Position numbers and translations under genes: made by a program. A DNA stretch of 64,000 bases from Pyricularia pennisetigena (taxonomy: Eukaryota; Ascomycota; Sordariomycetes; Magnaporthales; Pyriculariaceae): positions 971,080 to 1,035,079 of the forward strand of contig NC_043740.1 of assembly GCF_004337985.1 (NCBI RefSeq). The letters run 5' to 3'. Numbering within the stretch: the first letter of the stretch is position 1; the number at the start of each line of letters is the position of its first letter. Positions 24,134-36,500 of this stretch are shown here, piece after piece. The notes beneath the pieces are model-generated. The model made no database searches. It saw only the letters and a program-made list of their open reading frames with translations, and was not told where the DNA came from.

Positions 24134-25079
24134 GACTGTAAATATGTAAAATATGTGAACCGTAAGAGCGTAGATAGGGGGAAAGTTGTTGAAAAGTAAA
24201 GAGACTACCGTATAAGTAAATAATTGAACGGTTTGAACTTGATTTTGAGTAATGGTCGTAAGCGGAATAATTTACCGATTTAGCTATTTATATTATTCAA
24301 TATCAACTTTTATACACATTTATATACTTAGTATCTTGGAACTACTTTACCTCTGCGCGTAGAGAAGATATTTTTAAATACATAATATAGTTACTGATAT
24401 AACTTACCTTGCTGTTATTATTTATTGTAAGATAACTCATATGTGTTTGTTTTTATTATGCGCCTGGTTTTAATTTAATATTTTAAACGTTTCCCTTCGG
24501 GAAACATTACCAAAGTATACAATCTGTCATTATGGGCGTATCTACCGACTTCAAAATATGTATGACTAACAAAACCTAAAAATAAGCCCAACTTATGATT
24601 AATTATTTAAATTAGTTATTTCAAAATGGATGGGGTCCGTGAGCATGATTGGCAAACAAAATAACAACACTCATTGAAGCGCATTATTATCAGCTAAGAT
24701 TAAGATTTAAAAGAAGAAAATAGTATTAACTCAGCCGTAGTACAGTACGGATTAGAAATAACCAACAGTTATCAATGAATAACCCCCAGCATTTATGGTA
24801 TAAGAAGATAACGCCGAGGATGAAAATAGATTTCAATAGTAAATATTCCATAAAAAGTTATTAATGCCCCAAATACAGCGTATAAAATACCCGTTGCATA
24901 AAACAAAACGTAACAATATTTGTTAACGTATAATATAAAACGCATTAAAAGTTTACTACCATAGTAAATATAACGTATTTAAAACTTATACTGTATATTT
25001 AACGGCCAGGCATACATTGGAAAACCTCAATATATTAGGCGCTGTTAACAAAAACCCTAAACTAAAGAGGAAACAGAAA
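24134..25079. other. AT-rich spacer upstream of the small secreted-protein gene
   Basis: No gene seen. The part next to 24133 would hold the promoter and 5' leader of the minus-strand gene. TA-rich sequence at about 24215-24225 could serve as a TATA region, but this cannot be told from background composition. Confidence 0.4.
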
Positions 25080-25600
25080 TTACAACGGCACGCTGGAGAA
25101 ACGCGCTTGAATCCGAGGTTAGTGGATCCTTTCATCCGATCCCTGGTTCGCGTGACTGGTGGAGCCGGGTCGTAATACTAAAGATACGTGCCACGAAAGC
25201 GATCCCAAGGAGACAATGCTGCAATATAAGTGCGATTTTATTCAAAAATCTAAAACTAGGTCTAATAAAAGAAGAAAGGCACGCAGTGCCAATCGCGTAC
25301 ACGCGCCTAAACGAATAAATAACAAACGAGGCCTGGCGCCTTGTCACGTGAGGTGGAGCTAGTCACGGTGGCCAGTCGCCCAGGCACGCCACTTCTGCAC
25401 AATGGTCTAGCGAGGGCAAGACGGCTAATTGAGGCTGCGGATTTCAGGCAGCATAACGCTTTCAAAAAACGGTTTGACATGGCGGCAAAACTATGACGAA
25501 AATGGCGACTGAAGGGTCGTCTGGAAAGCGTAAAGGTTAATAATTATCACAGCTACAGGCGGTTATTATTAGGTGATTTGTAGAAAGTAGTCGAAAAAAT
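25080..25600 (+). other. GC-richer island with a broken coding-like stretch
   Basis: This ~500 bp block is clearly richer in GC than its surroundings. One plus frame (about 25340-25490) reads like protein, with TPLLHNGLARARRLIEAADF followed by a lysine/arginine-rich segment, before a stop. It could be the remnant of a gene or transposase. I do not recognise it. The longer open frame at 25600-25938 runs into a repeat and is not credible. Confidence 0.3.
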
Positions 25601-25869
25601 TGGTGATGCCGCTGTCCCTGGTGATTGCACTGTCCAGCATTAATTTATGGAGCTGTTGGGAACGAAACCGGATTAAGTGGAGCGTGGCACGAGTACCGCT
25701 TTATAAAGGCATAAAACACCGGAAAGTTCAATTCAAAACATCAACGGCCTGTTTTTGTTTATTCGGAAACCCCTTCAAAACGAGCCAATATATTCGACTT
25801 TTGTTAATTATGCCGATATTTAATTATCTGCGTGCAAAAAAATGGAGCCGACTGCACTTAACGTGCGGT

Positions 25870-26170
25870 CGCAGGGCCCTGGTAAGGCTTATTCCTAGTC
25901 TCAGGGCTCATAGCCGAAGCCAAGAGCTCCACATTTAATCAATTTCGTGGCTTAATTGCGGCTTTAAAATATATTTGTGGGCCCGTCCAAAGAACGCTTT
26001 GGTTTAGGTTTGGGACAATTTGTCAATTTTCGCCGTTTATAGCGGGTATTTGCACTATATTCGCACTGTAATAGCCAAATCTAAAAGGATAAACAATAAA
26101 TGTAGATGAAAATTCGAATAAAATAATAAATAAAAATCCTACAAATATGTGGTAACCTGCGTTGTAAAAT
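25870..26170 (-). repeat. SINE-like repeat, type b
   Basis: On the minus strand: AACGCAGGTTACCACATAT, then the shared module (GTGCAAATACCCGCTATAAA...GACAAATTGTCCC), then a different tRNA-like end with GTGGAGCTCTTGGCTTCGG...GAGCCCTGAGACTA and a tail CCCTGCGACCGCACGTTAAG ending in a T-run. A second copy is at about 47175-47400, and its tail alone recurs at about 46720-46760. Confidence 0.5.
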
Positions 26171-26357
26171 CCGAACTTTTATAATTTCTTCATTACAAGA
26201 ACCGTTATGATCGCTGTTCTAATTTTACTAATATTTAAATATGATATTAATTATATGCATTATTTTACATATAATCGTTCCACTTTTATTTATGCATAAT
26301 CCACAACATATAGTGACGAAGTGGGGTTACTAGGGTTGTCGGATTATCCATTTATTC

Positions 26358-26520
26358 TTAGTCTTAATGCTCAGATTAGACCCCCCGGCTTCGCAGTGGG
26401 GACCGAACGCTCCCTATACCTTTTAGCCACATGGCTTTTCGACCAATTGCATTGGCCGAAAAGATCGCGCTCGTTCTAATCTAGGGACAACTTGTCGCAT
26501 TTCGCCGCTACGGCGGTACC
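26358..26520 (-). repeat. SINE-like repeat, type a, intact copy
   Basis: Minus-strand copy whose sequence CCCCACTGCGAAGCCGGGGG followed by GTCTAATCTGAGCATT shows what the target of copia C looked like before insertion. It abuts a further partial module at 26541-26575. Confidence 0.55.
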
Positions 26521-26634
26521 ACTAATAATTTTCCTTGATTTAAGGATAATTTGTCGCATTTCGCCATTTATAGCGCTACTATTAATAATATATTTAATGT
26601 TGCAATATCACCAATAACCACTTCTGTTGGAATA

Positions 26635-29246
26635 GAGGTAATCGCGGTGAAATTAACAATAGAGCGATGAATCACGTGCGATGCCGCACGGGCCAATTGC
26701 ACGTGACTCACCCGCCCAATTGCGAAGTATAAGACGGAAGGACGTTTAAAAACTCACCTTTAGACAGTTTTATAGAACAGACAATCAATATATATCTTTA
26801 TACTCGTATAACAACGTTCTGTTGATCGATCGACATTACGAAAAGCCTATTAACAATTTCCCTAATTTGAGGACAATTTGTCATATTTCGGCGTTTATGG
26901 CGGATATATGCACTGTACTGGCATTATATATATAATATACGCAAAAAGTCATAGTATAACCACTGAGCATAATTGAATATTTAATTAAAAAAAATATGTA
27001 AAAATAGTAAAAGTATAAGGTACCCTGTATTACAGATTTTGAATTTTTGTGGTTTTTTTAAAGCAGAAAGCACTATTTTAACTGCTTTTGTTAACTTAAT
27101 ATTTAAATATTAAATGCAATTCGCAATTTCAAATTATATTAATTACTATTTTAAATAAAAATGAATTTCCCTACAACGCACATATATAAGGGAATATTAA
27201 TATTGAAAATTAAACAGAGAAAAACGCACGCAATTATCGTTCAAAATAAATATTCCATTAATCCTTTTCTATTAATTGATAAAATATGAAAAAATTGAAT
27301 AATTTTCCCATTTATTAGTTAAACAAATTGAAACTTTACTATAACTAGTTTTTAATAATATTTTATTACAATACGGTTTAACTTTTTTTTTATAAAATTT
27401 ATTTAATTAAATAAAGCAAAAAATAGAAAACGACACAAATTTAGCATTGTTGTATATAAAAAAATGATAAAAACGGGTATTATAAATCCGATCCTACGTA
27501 GACGTTTGTCCATAGACGTAGACCGACCCTTAACATTTTGGTTTTATTATCAATAAAATTGGTAAAAATATAAAATTGTTTCAATTGTAAATTATATACA
27601 AAATTGTATATACCTTACCTATCCGCTTATTTGACGGTTTATATAGTCCGATATACATATTAGATTGTAAGATTGTACTATATATACGTATATCACGCCC
27701 CACGTGCAGAGATTTCAGAATTTGGGTGCAAAAGAAAAATAATATAAAATTAATTAAATAAAGCAAAAAGAAATAAATAGCACACATTTAGCATTTTTAT
27801 ATATAAAAAAATCTTTAAAATTGTTGGAATAGAGGGAATCGCGGTCAAATTAACAATGGAGCGATAATCCACGTGCAATGCCGCACGGGCCAATTGCACG
27901 TGACTCACCCGCCCAATTGCGAAATATAAGACGGAAGGACGTTTAGAAACTTACCTTTAGACAGTTTTATAGAACAGATAATTAATATATATTTTTATAC
28001 TCGTATAATAACGTTCTGTTGATCGATCGACATTACGAAAAGCCTATTAACAACTTCCCTAATTTGAGGACAATTTGTTATATTTCGGCGTTTATGGCGG
28101 ATATATGCACTGTACTGGCATTATATATATAATATACGCAAAAAGTCATAGTATAACCACTAAACACAATTGAATATTTAATTAAAAAAAATATGTAAAA
28201 ATAGTAAAAGTATAAAGTACCCTGTATTACAGACTTTGAATTTTTGTGGTTTTTTCAAAACAGAAAACACTATTTTAGCTGCTTTTGTTAATTTAATATT
28301 TGAATATTAAATGCAATTTGCAATTTTAAATTATATTAATTACTATTCTAAATAAAAATGAATTTCCCTACAACGCACATATATAAGGGAATATTAATAT
28401 TGAAAATTAAACAGAGAAAAACGCACGCAATTATCGTTCAAAATAAGTATTCCATTAATCCTTTTGTATTAATTGATAAAATATGAAAAAATTGAATAAT
28501 TTTCCCATTTATTAGTCAAATAAATTGAAACTTTACTATAACTAGCTTTTAATAATATTTTATCACAATACGGTTTAACCTTTTCTTTATAAAGTTTATT
28601 TAATTAAATAAAGCAAAAAATAGAAAACGACACAAATTTAGCATTGTTATATATAAAAAAATAATAAAAACGGGTATTATAAATCCGATCCTACGTAGAC
28701 GTTTGTCCATGGACGTAGGCCGACCCTTAACATTTTGGTTTTATTATCAATAAAATTGGTAAAAATATAAAATTGTTTCAATTGTAAATTATATACAAAG
28801 TTGTATATACCTTACCTATCCGTTTATTTGACGGTTTATATAGTCCGATATACATATTAGATTGTAAGATTGTACTATATATACGTATATCACGCCCCAC
28901 GTGCAGAGATTTCAGAATTTGGGTGCAAAAGAAAAATAATATAAAATTAATTAAATAAAGCAAAAAGAAATAAATAGCACATATTTAGCATTTTTGTATA
29001 TAAAAAAATCTTTAAAATTGTTGGAATAGAGGGAATCGCGGTCAAATTAACAATGGAGCGATGATCCACGTGCAATGCCGCACGGGCCAATTGCACGTGA
29101 CTCACCCGCCTAATTGCGGGTATAAGACGGAAGGACGTTCAAAAGCTCAGCTTTAGATAGTTTTATCGAGGACACACAATTAATATTTTTATGTTCGTAT
29201 CACAACGTTCTATTAATCGACCGACATTATGAAAAAGTTATTAACA
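26635..29246 (+). mobile_element. tandem LTR-interior-LTR-interior-LTR array, non-coding
   Basis: Three direct repeats of about 221-228 bp at 26635-26855, 27832-28052 and 29019-29246 start TGTTGGAATAGAGG and end TTAACA. They separate two near-identical interiors of about 970 bp (26856-27831, 28053-29018). The interiors encode nothing recognisable; the repeated 61-68 codon minus frames at 27581 and 28778 are shadows. This looks like a non-autonomous LTR element (TRIM/LARD type) that became a tandem dimer by unequal exchange. I see no matching flanking duplication (acttc left, ttgat right). Confidence 0.7.
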
Positions 29247-29833
29247 TTGATTAATTTTACGTAAATAATACAGAAAAAGCAAAAAAGGGATTAAACGTTA
29301 ATACCGTTATTTTATAATTCTTAAAACCAACAGGATATCCTACGTAAAATTTGAAAAAAGCCCCTAACCAGTTAGGACTCTTTTACCGAACGGGTAACGC
29401 CTTTACATAGTATTACGTAAAAAAAGGAAATAATAACCGTTATTTTACAAATGTTCAAGGGTTTTTGGATTTGACCATTTAGGCAAACAACTTTATAAAT
29501 TAATAAATAATACTAAAAACGGGTGTTATTGGACAACATACAACAAAATAAACGCGAAAAGAGGTTCCCAGGTTAGCGACGAACGCCATAATAGGGTATA
29601 AACCCTCCTCGATAGTATATCGTCGAAATTCCAGCTACCTTGATTGATAAAAAACCGGATTGACGCGGAATTCCTATATAAACCCTCCCACGAATTCCCG
29701 GAAAAACAGGAAAATGCTTTAATAGCTTAAAAAATATAAATCTTTAAAATATTTAGCCGATTTAGGGAGGACGAACGCGGAGAAACATTATAAACCACCT
29801 ACCAAGAGGATTTCGAAAAATGGACTGGGAACC
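29247..29833 (+). pseudogene. coding-like relic of unknown origin
   Basis: Plus-strand frames at about 29560-29833 read like decayed protein (YKPSHEFPEKQENALIA; ADLGRTNAEKHYKPPTKR in another frame) with several stops. Its position beside a Fot1-type transposase relic suggests a transposase part, but the orientation is opposite and I cannot assign it. Confidence 0.3.
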
Positions 29834-30431
29834 TGTGAACATGGCTAGCGCAGGGCTAATTATATTAGTCACCCTGCATCGAATAAATAAACAAATAACA
29901 AATAAAACGTATACGCGTTTATTATACACACAAAGCTTTATATATCACGTCTTTGTTCATAGTTTCAACAACAAAACAAATACGTCATATATAATCTAGC
30001 TTAGTGGTATAATGCACGTACCATAATCTATATCATATATACGTTGTTGAAATGCGTGGGTTCGAATCCCGTTGTGGTCGCAGATTTTCTGTGCATGCAT
30101 AAGCACAATAGGCCGTTAGGCTCAATAGGTCGGCAGGTCAGTCACATGAATAAGGCCAAATCATGTGACGTGACCCCGCATTCCGGACATCCGGATCAAA
30201 GATCTGCACCTACGGATTCGAACACGTAATTCACAACTTAGCCTTAGATTAATTACCTTCATAACCTTTATCGATTCAACGATTCAATGAATTGATTGAA
30301 CAACAATATATTATCTTAATTACGCGCTAGCAGACGGTTATCTGCCATTTCAACGTTCCATCAGCCTTATACGTGATCCACTTTTCCCTGCGTTCAAGAT
30401 TAAGCTTATTCTATCTCGTAACCACCTCACA
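29834..30431 (+). mobile_element. TG...CA element with tRNA-like boxes, copy 2
   Basis: 598 bp from TGTGAACATGGC to CACCTCACA, aligning with 18454-19095 in reverse. It contains one hairpin unit (29850-29877), an A-box-like TAGCTTAGTGGTATAATGC at 29997-30015, a B box GGTTCGAATCC at 30059-30069, and a second TTCGAAC motif near 30217. The flanks gaacc and aatat do not form a clear duplication. The 44 bp length difference from copy 1 is one hairpin unit. Confidence 0.65.
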
Positions 30432-31620
30432 AATATTTCGGGTCGTTTTAAGGGTTTTCCAAATAAGTAAAAACGGATCATTACTTTTTTGGGTTACATC
30501 TTCCGGTATTTTATCCCTTTATAAACCGTTATTTTTATTTTTTATCAAGTTGGCGTTGCTTTTTTAAAACCAAAAAGGGCTTAAAAGTGGTTTAATCAAA
30601 TTCACCGGTTATAAAGCAGTTATACGCCACCCAAATTAAATATTTTTTGCTGTAAACGCTTTCGACTTAGCTATATTATAATAAAAAAGGAAATTTCGTT
30701 CTCCAACAACTGCTAAACAGCAAAATTGGTTTACAAATCCAAATTAACGTCGATAAGCCTTTTTTAACGGCCCAAAATCTAATAAATCCAATAATTGAAA
30801 AACGTGCGACAAATAAAGGGGTAAATATAGGAGTTAAATGTTATTTTGGAAATAAAAGAGCATAAATTCATCCGTAACGTGTAATCCAAGGCCGTCGAAA
30901 GCCAATAACCGCTTTTCAAGGGTATTGGGTTAGGTATCCTAATAAACACTTTTTTTAACCATTTTATAGCCGTTTTATCATTTATCCACCCGTTTTAAAT
31001 TGCATAAAATTGCCAATTATTGATAATGCCTAAACTTGGCGGGAATTATCATTATTATACTTTTTTTCTTTAAATATAGTAAAGGGAAGTATAATAGCCC
31101 CCGTAACCAATATAAATTCGATTATATTCGTCCAACCCCGCGTTGCGGGCTTTTTTCGCTGTAACGGCCGGATCCCGTCAAATTTTAATACCAGGGCGTT
31201 AAATCCTTTACCTTTTATTATACCGGTTTGGTCGATATTCCACCGATTCTTTTGGCTTTATACCGTTAATAACGGGGTTAATAATATAAAGCCATTATAA
31301 TTTACATATTTCCGTAATAGCCCCATTAACCCGTAGATTTTCTATCCGACGGGGCCTTTGGGTCTCAAAGATTGGATAACGAACCAAAAAAGGGGTTATC
31401 CAACGTTTTCCAAAGCTTTTTATCTTTCCGGCGGTTTAAAGAATTCGTTCGGCAAAATAGCGTAAATTTTAATACGTTGGTGGAAGCCCTAAAACTGTTT
31501 TGGTAAATATTTAACAAGTTACCTGCTTTTCCGGGTCCGTACAAAGTTTTTAAAAAAGGTTTTACGCTTTTTTGTAAGGTTAAAACTCTTTAAAATTGAT
31601 TCTAAAATGTAAACCTAGGT
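30432..31620 (-). pseudogene. Fot1/pogo-type DDE_1 transposase relic
   Basis: Read on the minus strand from about 31500 down, the broken frame gives GKRWITPFLVRYP, RVNGAITEICKLYGF, then RWNIDQTGIIKGKG, PATRGWTNIIEFI, LPFTIFK, and later AFDGLGLHVTDEFMLFYF with LYLPLYLSHVFQLLD. These match, in order, the helix-turn-helix end and the DDE catalytic core of Fot1/pogo transposases (consensus around NMDETG and DGHxSH). The first catalytic aspartate is in IDQTG and a second in FDG. Many stops of RIP type; inactive. Terminal inverted repeats were not located. Confidence 0.72.
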
Positions 31621-31818
31621 ATACCCTATTTTCGGGAGATTTTTGCAATTGGATCGCCATAATTGACGTCGTTAATTGCAGATATAAGCTTATCTTTAGT
31701 CAATTGCTTTATTGGAAAACGGAGAATGAAGAACAGAAAAAAGTAAATCCAAAAGTGAAAAATTTGTCGAGATATTCATAAAAGAACATGAGAGGTGAAC
31801 GTGGTTGTACAGTTATTT

Positions 31819-31850
31819 NNNNNNNNNNNNNNNNNNNNNNNNNNNNNNNN
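31819..31850. other. assembly gap of 32 unknown bases
   Basis: A run of N. The sequence just right of it, AGGGTACCCGACGTTAT, matches the ends of the inverted-repeat element at 48205-49026, so the gap probably hides a repeat the assembler could not resolve. A single N is at 40617. Confidence 0.95.
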
Positions 31851-32049
31851 AGGGTACCCGACGTTATATCAAAAATTAAAAAATATATTCAATATTTAAA
31901 TATTAACACAACCAAAAGAGGTTTTACAACGGCTTTTGCATTTGGAAACATCACAAAAATCCAAATATTGCAACGCAGGTTACCGTGTATTTGTACAACT
32001 TGTATTTAATCTTTTATTCCAATACTTAATTGCATACAGTGATCACACT

Positions 32050-32214
32050 TTTATTTTTGCGATTACAGTGCAAAAACCCACTTTAGACGGCAAAATGCGA
32101 CAAATTGCTCTTTAATTCAAACGAGCGCGATCTTTGCGGACAATCTAATTGGCTGAAAAACCATATAGTTAAACGGTATATGGAGCGTTCGGTCCCCACT
32201 GTGAAATAGGGGGT
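32050..32214 (+). repeat. SINE-like repeat, type a, left part (split by copia C)
   Basis: Module TTGCGATTACAGTGC...GACAAATTGC and tRNA-like part up to GGTCCCCACTGTGAAATAGG. The rest (AGTCTAAGCACTGAAATTAG) resumes at 39879 beyond copia C. Both sides of C carry GGGGGT (32209-32214 and 39873-39878), the target duplication. Confidence 0.65.
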
Positions 32215-32771
32215 TGTTAATTATATGCGTTATTTAGCATGTAATGGGTCCACTTTTATTTGTATATAAGCCACAATAGATAGTGCCGAAGTGGGGCTGC
32301 TGAGGTTCTTAAATTTTTTGTTATATTTTGTATGTTGCAGGAGTTGCGATTTAAAGTCAGCGAATGGGGTTTCACCCTGTACCGGGTTTAATACCCACCC
32401 TGCACTTACGAGTTAGCTACCCTGTACCGGGTTGAAATTTTCACCAAATCAGCAAATTAGTGCGAACCCAAAGATGGTTTGTATGGAAATGACGGTATTT
32501 TTTCAACAACGCATACAAAATAATTTTTCGGAAAATCGTGTGCGGCACCGGAACCTTTTACGGGGTGCGGACCCCCACTTCGATGTCGGAAAGTATGTAA
32601 GGGAGACAAAGCAAAGTCTCCCCCACCAATTAATCAAATTTATTAATCCAAAAATTAGTGAATAATATAATGCATTTGAACCCTGTAATTACAGGTTTTT
32701 ACAACGCAATTAGCACCACGCCGCATTTGAGCTAATGCTTAACCCCTTATTAGCAGCCCATATTATTAACA
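32215..32771 (+). repeat. copia C 5' LTR
   Basis: TGTTAATTATATGCG... to ...TATTATTAACA, 557 bp. The short open frame at 32432-32665 inside it recurs in all LTRs of the family and is not a gene. Confidence 0.92.
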
Positions 32772-33546
32772 GGTTATAAACCCGGAAAGGTTCTAGTTTG
32801 TGCATTAAAATGCATTTTGCATCCCTGGAAAGCCTGAAGTTTAGGTTTTATTTTGGTTATTATCGCATTTTTACAACACGTATATTAACGAAAATATTGC
32901 TGTTTTTGTGCAAAATTGTTGGTTTTAGGCGCTAATTTAGCACTTAACCCCCCTGTATTTACAATATGGATCGCTAAAAATTAGCGTTCGATTCAGGCCT
33001 TTTTAAATACTGCAGCGATCGCTTGTATTGCAAATCCAAAATTTTTGGTGTGGTTTTTATGGATCGTGCACGCCATTGTAATTGGTTCAAATTTTTAATA
33101 GGGCTTACGCTAGCGAGTTAGGGCCAAAAACCCCTGTATTCGTTCGCTAATAACCCATTGAATCCTAATTGGTTTAATAGGGTTTATAATAACCCATAAA
33201 CCCATTAACGGAATTACGTTAATAGTTAATTTACCCTGCACGATACCCTGCAGTCTACCCTGCACCCATTTAACGAATTGAATTCGTTACGTGCACCTGG
33301 ATTGGTATTAATACCAGGGCACCCATTAATTGGGGATTTTAAGGATTCCAACCCTTTATTTTAATGGATTTTAACCATTAAAAATAGTAATAAACCCTGT
33401 AATTGGTAATTACAGGCCTACACCCGTTAAAAGGTAAACGGTATAGCAAATCCTAAATAAAATAGGGTATTTACCCTTAAACAATTAGGTTAATTAATTA
33501 TAAGTATAAATTAGCGAATTGCAATCATAGTTCAGGTTACCCTATA

Positions 33547-36500
33547 ATAGAAAACAGCCTTATGTCGGGCCTTCCAGGCCCAATTCTAACAAATAGGGGG
33601 CCTGAACCCAACCCAAACGAAGTTTTGACCGCTAAGTTACAGGCCTAAAACCTGCAATTAAAAACGTTAATTACGCAAACGGATTAATTGTAAAGGATAA
33701 TTTAACAATTAATTGCCCTGTTAGCCCTAAAAAGCGGTAATTCCACTAATCCTAAAGGTAATTCGGAAAATAAACCCGTTACCGCACCCCCTGATCCACT
33801 TGGTAACCTAGGCTTAGGGACGGAATAGGTAAAAAATTTTCGAAACGTGTATTTTCCTTCCCCGAAAATTGTAAATTAGTAGGGGTTAGCAATTACGATT
33901 TGTGGAAATGGGCGTTAATAGTATAATTTAAAATTATAAAAGCAGCGGAATTTATTTCCAACCCTGAAATTGGTTATACTTCACCGGAATACGAATAATT
34001 AGTCCTATTATTGCTTATAAAAAACAGTTTAACCAAAGAACCTCTAGAATTTATTGCATCGTATTCCAGCCCCGTAACGGCTTATAAAACGCTGGAAGAT
34101 AATTATTCCGTTGCACCCGAAATTAATTAAAATTCACTATATCGGGGGTTCCACGCTTCAAATTTTTCGAAATTTAAAAGAATAATACCTGAATTTAACA
34201 ACCGTTTTAACTTACTGGTAGCTAAATTAACGAATACCAACGTGCAAATTAACCCCGTAAACGTTCGAAATCAATACCTACGGGCCTTGGAGGGCATATT
34301 CCTTATTTGGACCGAACGCCAACGCAATACCCAACGGGCCCTGCAGGCAATAGGCCAAAATTCGGAAAAGTTAAATTTACAATACCTTATGGCGGACTTT
34401 ATATCCGAAAATTCGATTTCAGGCTCTATAACGGCTAAGGCCACTAGTTATAGGTTTGAAGGTAAAAAAACGGGTAAAAAAACGCTAAAAAAAGCGCTAA
34501 AAAGGAAAATAATGGGCAGGAAAACACCTCTAAATCACGAAAAAAGAATAAAAACTTTAATTCGAATTCTGCTTTTGCAAAAAATACTAAATCCTCCAAT
34601 TCCAGCGAATTAATAGCTGGAACGTCCACAATTTCTATGGATTTCGAATTATTTACGGGTTCGATTCCAGGTGACGTTAACGAAAACGCAGCGTATAACG
34701 CCCTGGAACAGGAGGTTAATTCCGCTATTAGTGGAATTATAGAATTACGTTCGGATTCGGATTCGGAAACCGATACCGGTAAAACGCTTAAACCACAAAT
34801 TTTAACAGCTAATTTTCAGGCTAAAACGAAGCCTGGACGCGGCGTAAAAGGGACCCCTAAATTATAGAAGCTAGGTTACCCTGTCCTGTACGATATAGGT
34901 AATACGTACCATATTTTTGCAAATAAGCAATTTTTTACCGATTATACCCCCGGCTTTACAGTCGAAATCGGTATAGGAGATGGCCCTATTAGGCCTGTAG
35001 GTACCGAAGTTGTAAGAATACAGGTCCGTTACGGCCAGAAAGTTAACGAATTTAAAAAGGTTACGTTAAATAACGTTTTATATATCCTTTGATTTGGAAT
35101 AAATATCGTTAATGGCCTTATACATTATCATATAGGGGGCGTATTATTAAGGAACACCCTGTACGAAAAGGATCGCAAAGCGTGGGGACGTTTAAATACC
35201 GCTAAACATTCGTTTTGTTTAGAGGTTAAAGGGTGCGATATCCTTATTCGAAATATACCAAAAATTTCGAATTACGCCTGTATAATAAGTAAATATAGCA
35301 CCGTTTCTAGCATGGCCTTACAGGGGGTTACAAAAGGCTAGGCAGCCCCGTTGGAAGTAAAACTAAATAATACAGACCCCGAAAATTACGAGGATTATAA
35401 AATTTACACCAATTCGGAACCGGAAGAAAATACGGTAACGGAAAAGCTAAATCCCGAACAAAATACGGAAATAGCTGTAAATTTACCTGTAACACAGAAG
35501 TTTAGCGGTAAAAACCCTAAAAATCCACGTGAAATTGGGCCCCGTAGGCCCGGTACACCGTTAGGTAACCTTTTTATGCAATTTAATATAGAAGGGACTA
35601 TTTCCGAAAAAACGGGGTTTCCCACACAAGAAATCCGTTGTTAAAACCTCCTTTATTATCGGATTTAAAGCAGGCCCCTGTAAATTACTTCCTTTTAGGC
35701 CTAAAACGGACTATGAACGGTTAGTTAACCCCTGAAGGAAACGGAATTACAGGTAATTGTAACGAAATCCAGGCCCAAAAAGCCCCGTTATAACATAGGC
35801 GTTTGGGGCATATAAGGTTATTATTGTTAAAAAAACCGCTAAAATTACAAAAGGTTTACCTAATTTCGACAAAATTAGGGTAATTACCTGTATTGCTTAT
35901 ATTAAAGCTATCTCTATTAGGCGTACAAATAAGGTCGTATTTTTACACCCCCTAATATTTTCGATTTTATAAAGGGTGATACAGTAACCCTTAAGCTTAA
36001 TCCTTACAACAAAAAGCCCGTATTTTTGTTATTAATGGACCGAAAATCACGTTTTCGGTGGTTTATCCCACTAAGAAATAAAGCCGGACCTACGGTTTTA
36101 GTGGTTGATAAAAGCTTTGCAGGGCTTTAAAAGCTACGTACGGGCGCTACCCCTAAATTTTCATTTTGATGGGGGGTACGAGGTTAATACAAACCTTTAA
36201 AACTGGTTTACAAGCAAACGTGTTAATTTTAGCATTTTGAATCCCTATAACCATGGCCAAAACGGATTAACGGAACGATCCGTTAAAATTATTTTGGATA
36301 GGTTTCGGTTTACCATTATGGCGGCGGGTTTGCCATTATATTTATGGTATTATTTACTGCTTACCGTGGTTGATTTAATTAACCGTATAGCGGTAACTAA
36401 TAGGGATTTAACATTTTACGAGGAATTTTATTGCGAATTACAATTTGGATTACCGCATAAACCCAATTTAGGGCATTTTCGGGTTATTGGTACTGTATGC

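Noticed and set aside
25600..25938. 112-codon plus frame with hydrophobic start
   Set aside because: Its 3' third lies in a SINE-like repeat and the start has no proper signal-peptide cleavage context.
26635..29246. CRISPR-like or satellite array
   Set aside because: Only three direct repeats of 220 bp with TG...CA ends and ~970 bp interiors; an LTR array fits. No CRISPR array anywhere in the window.
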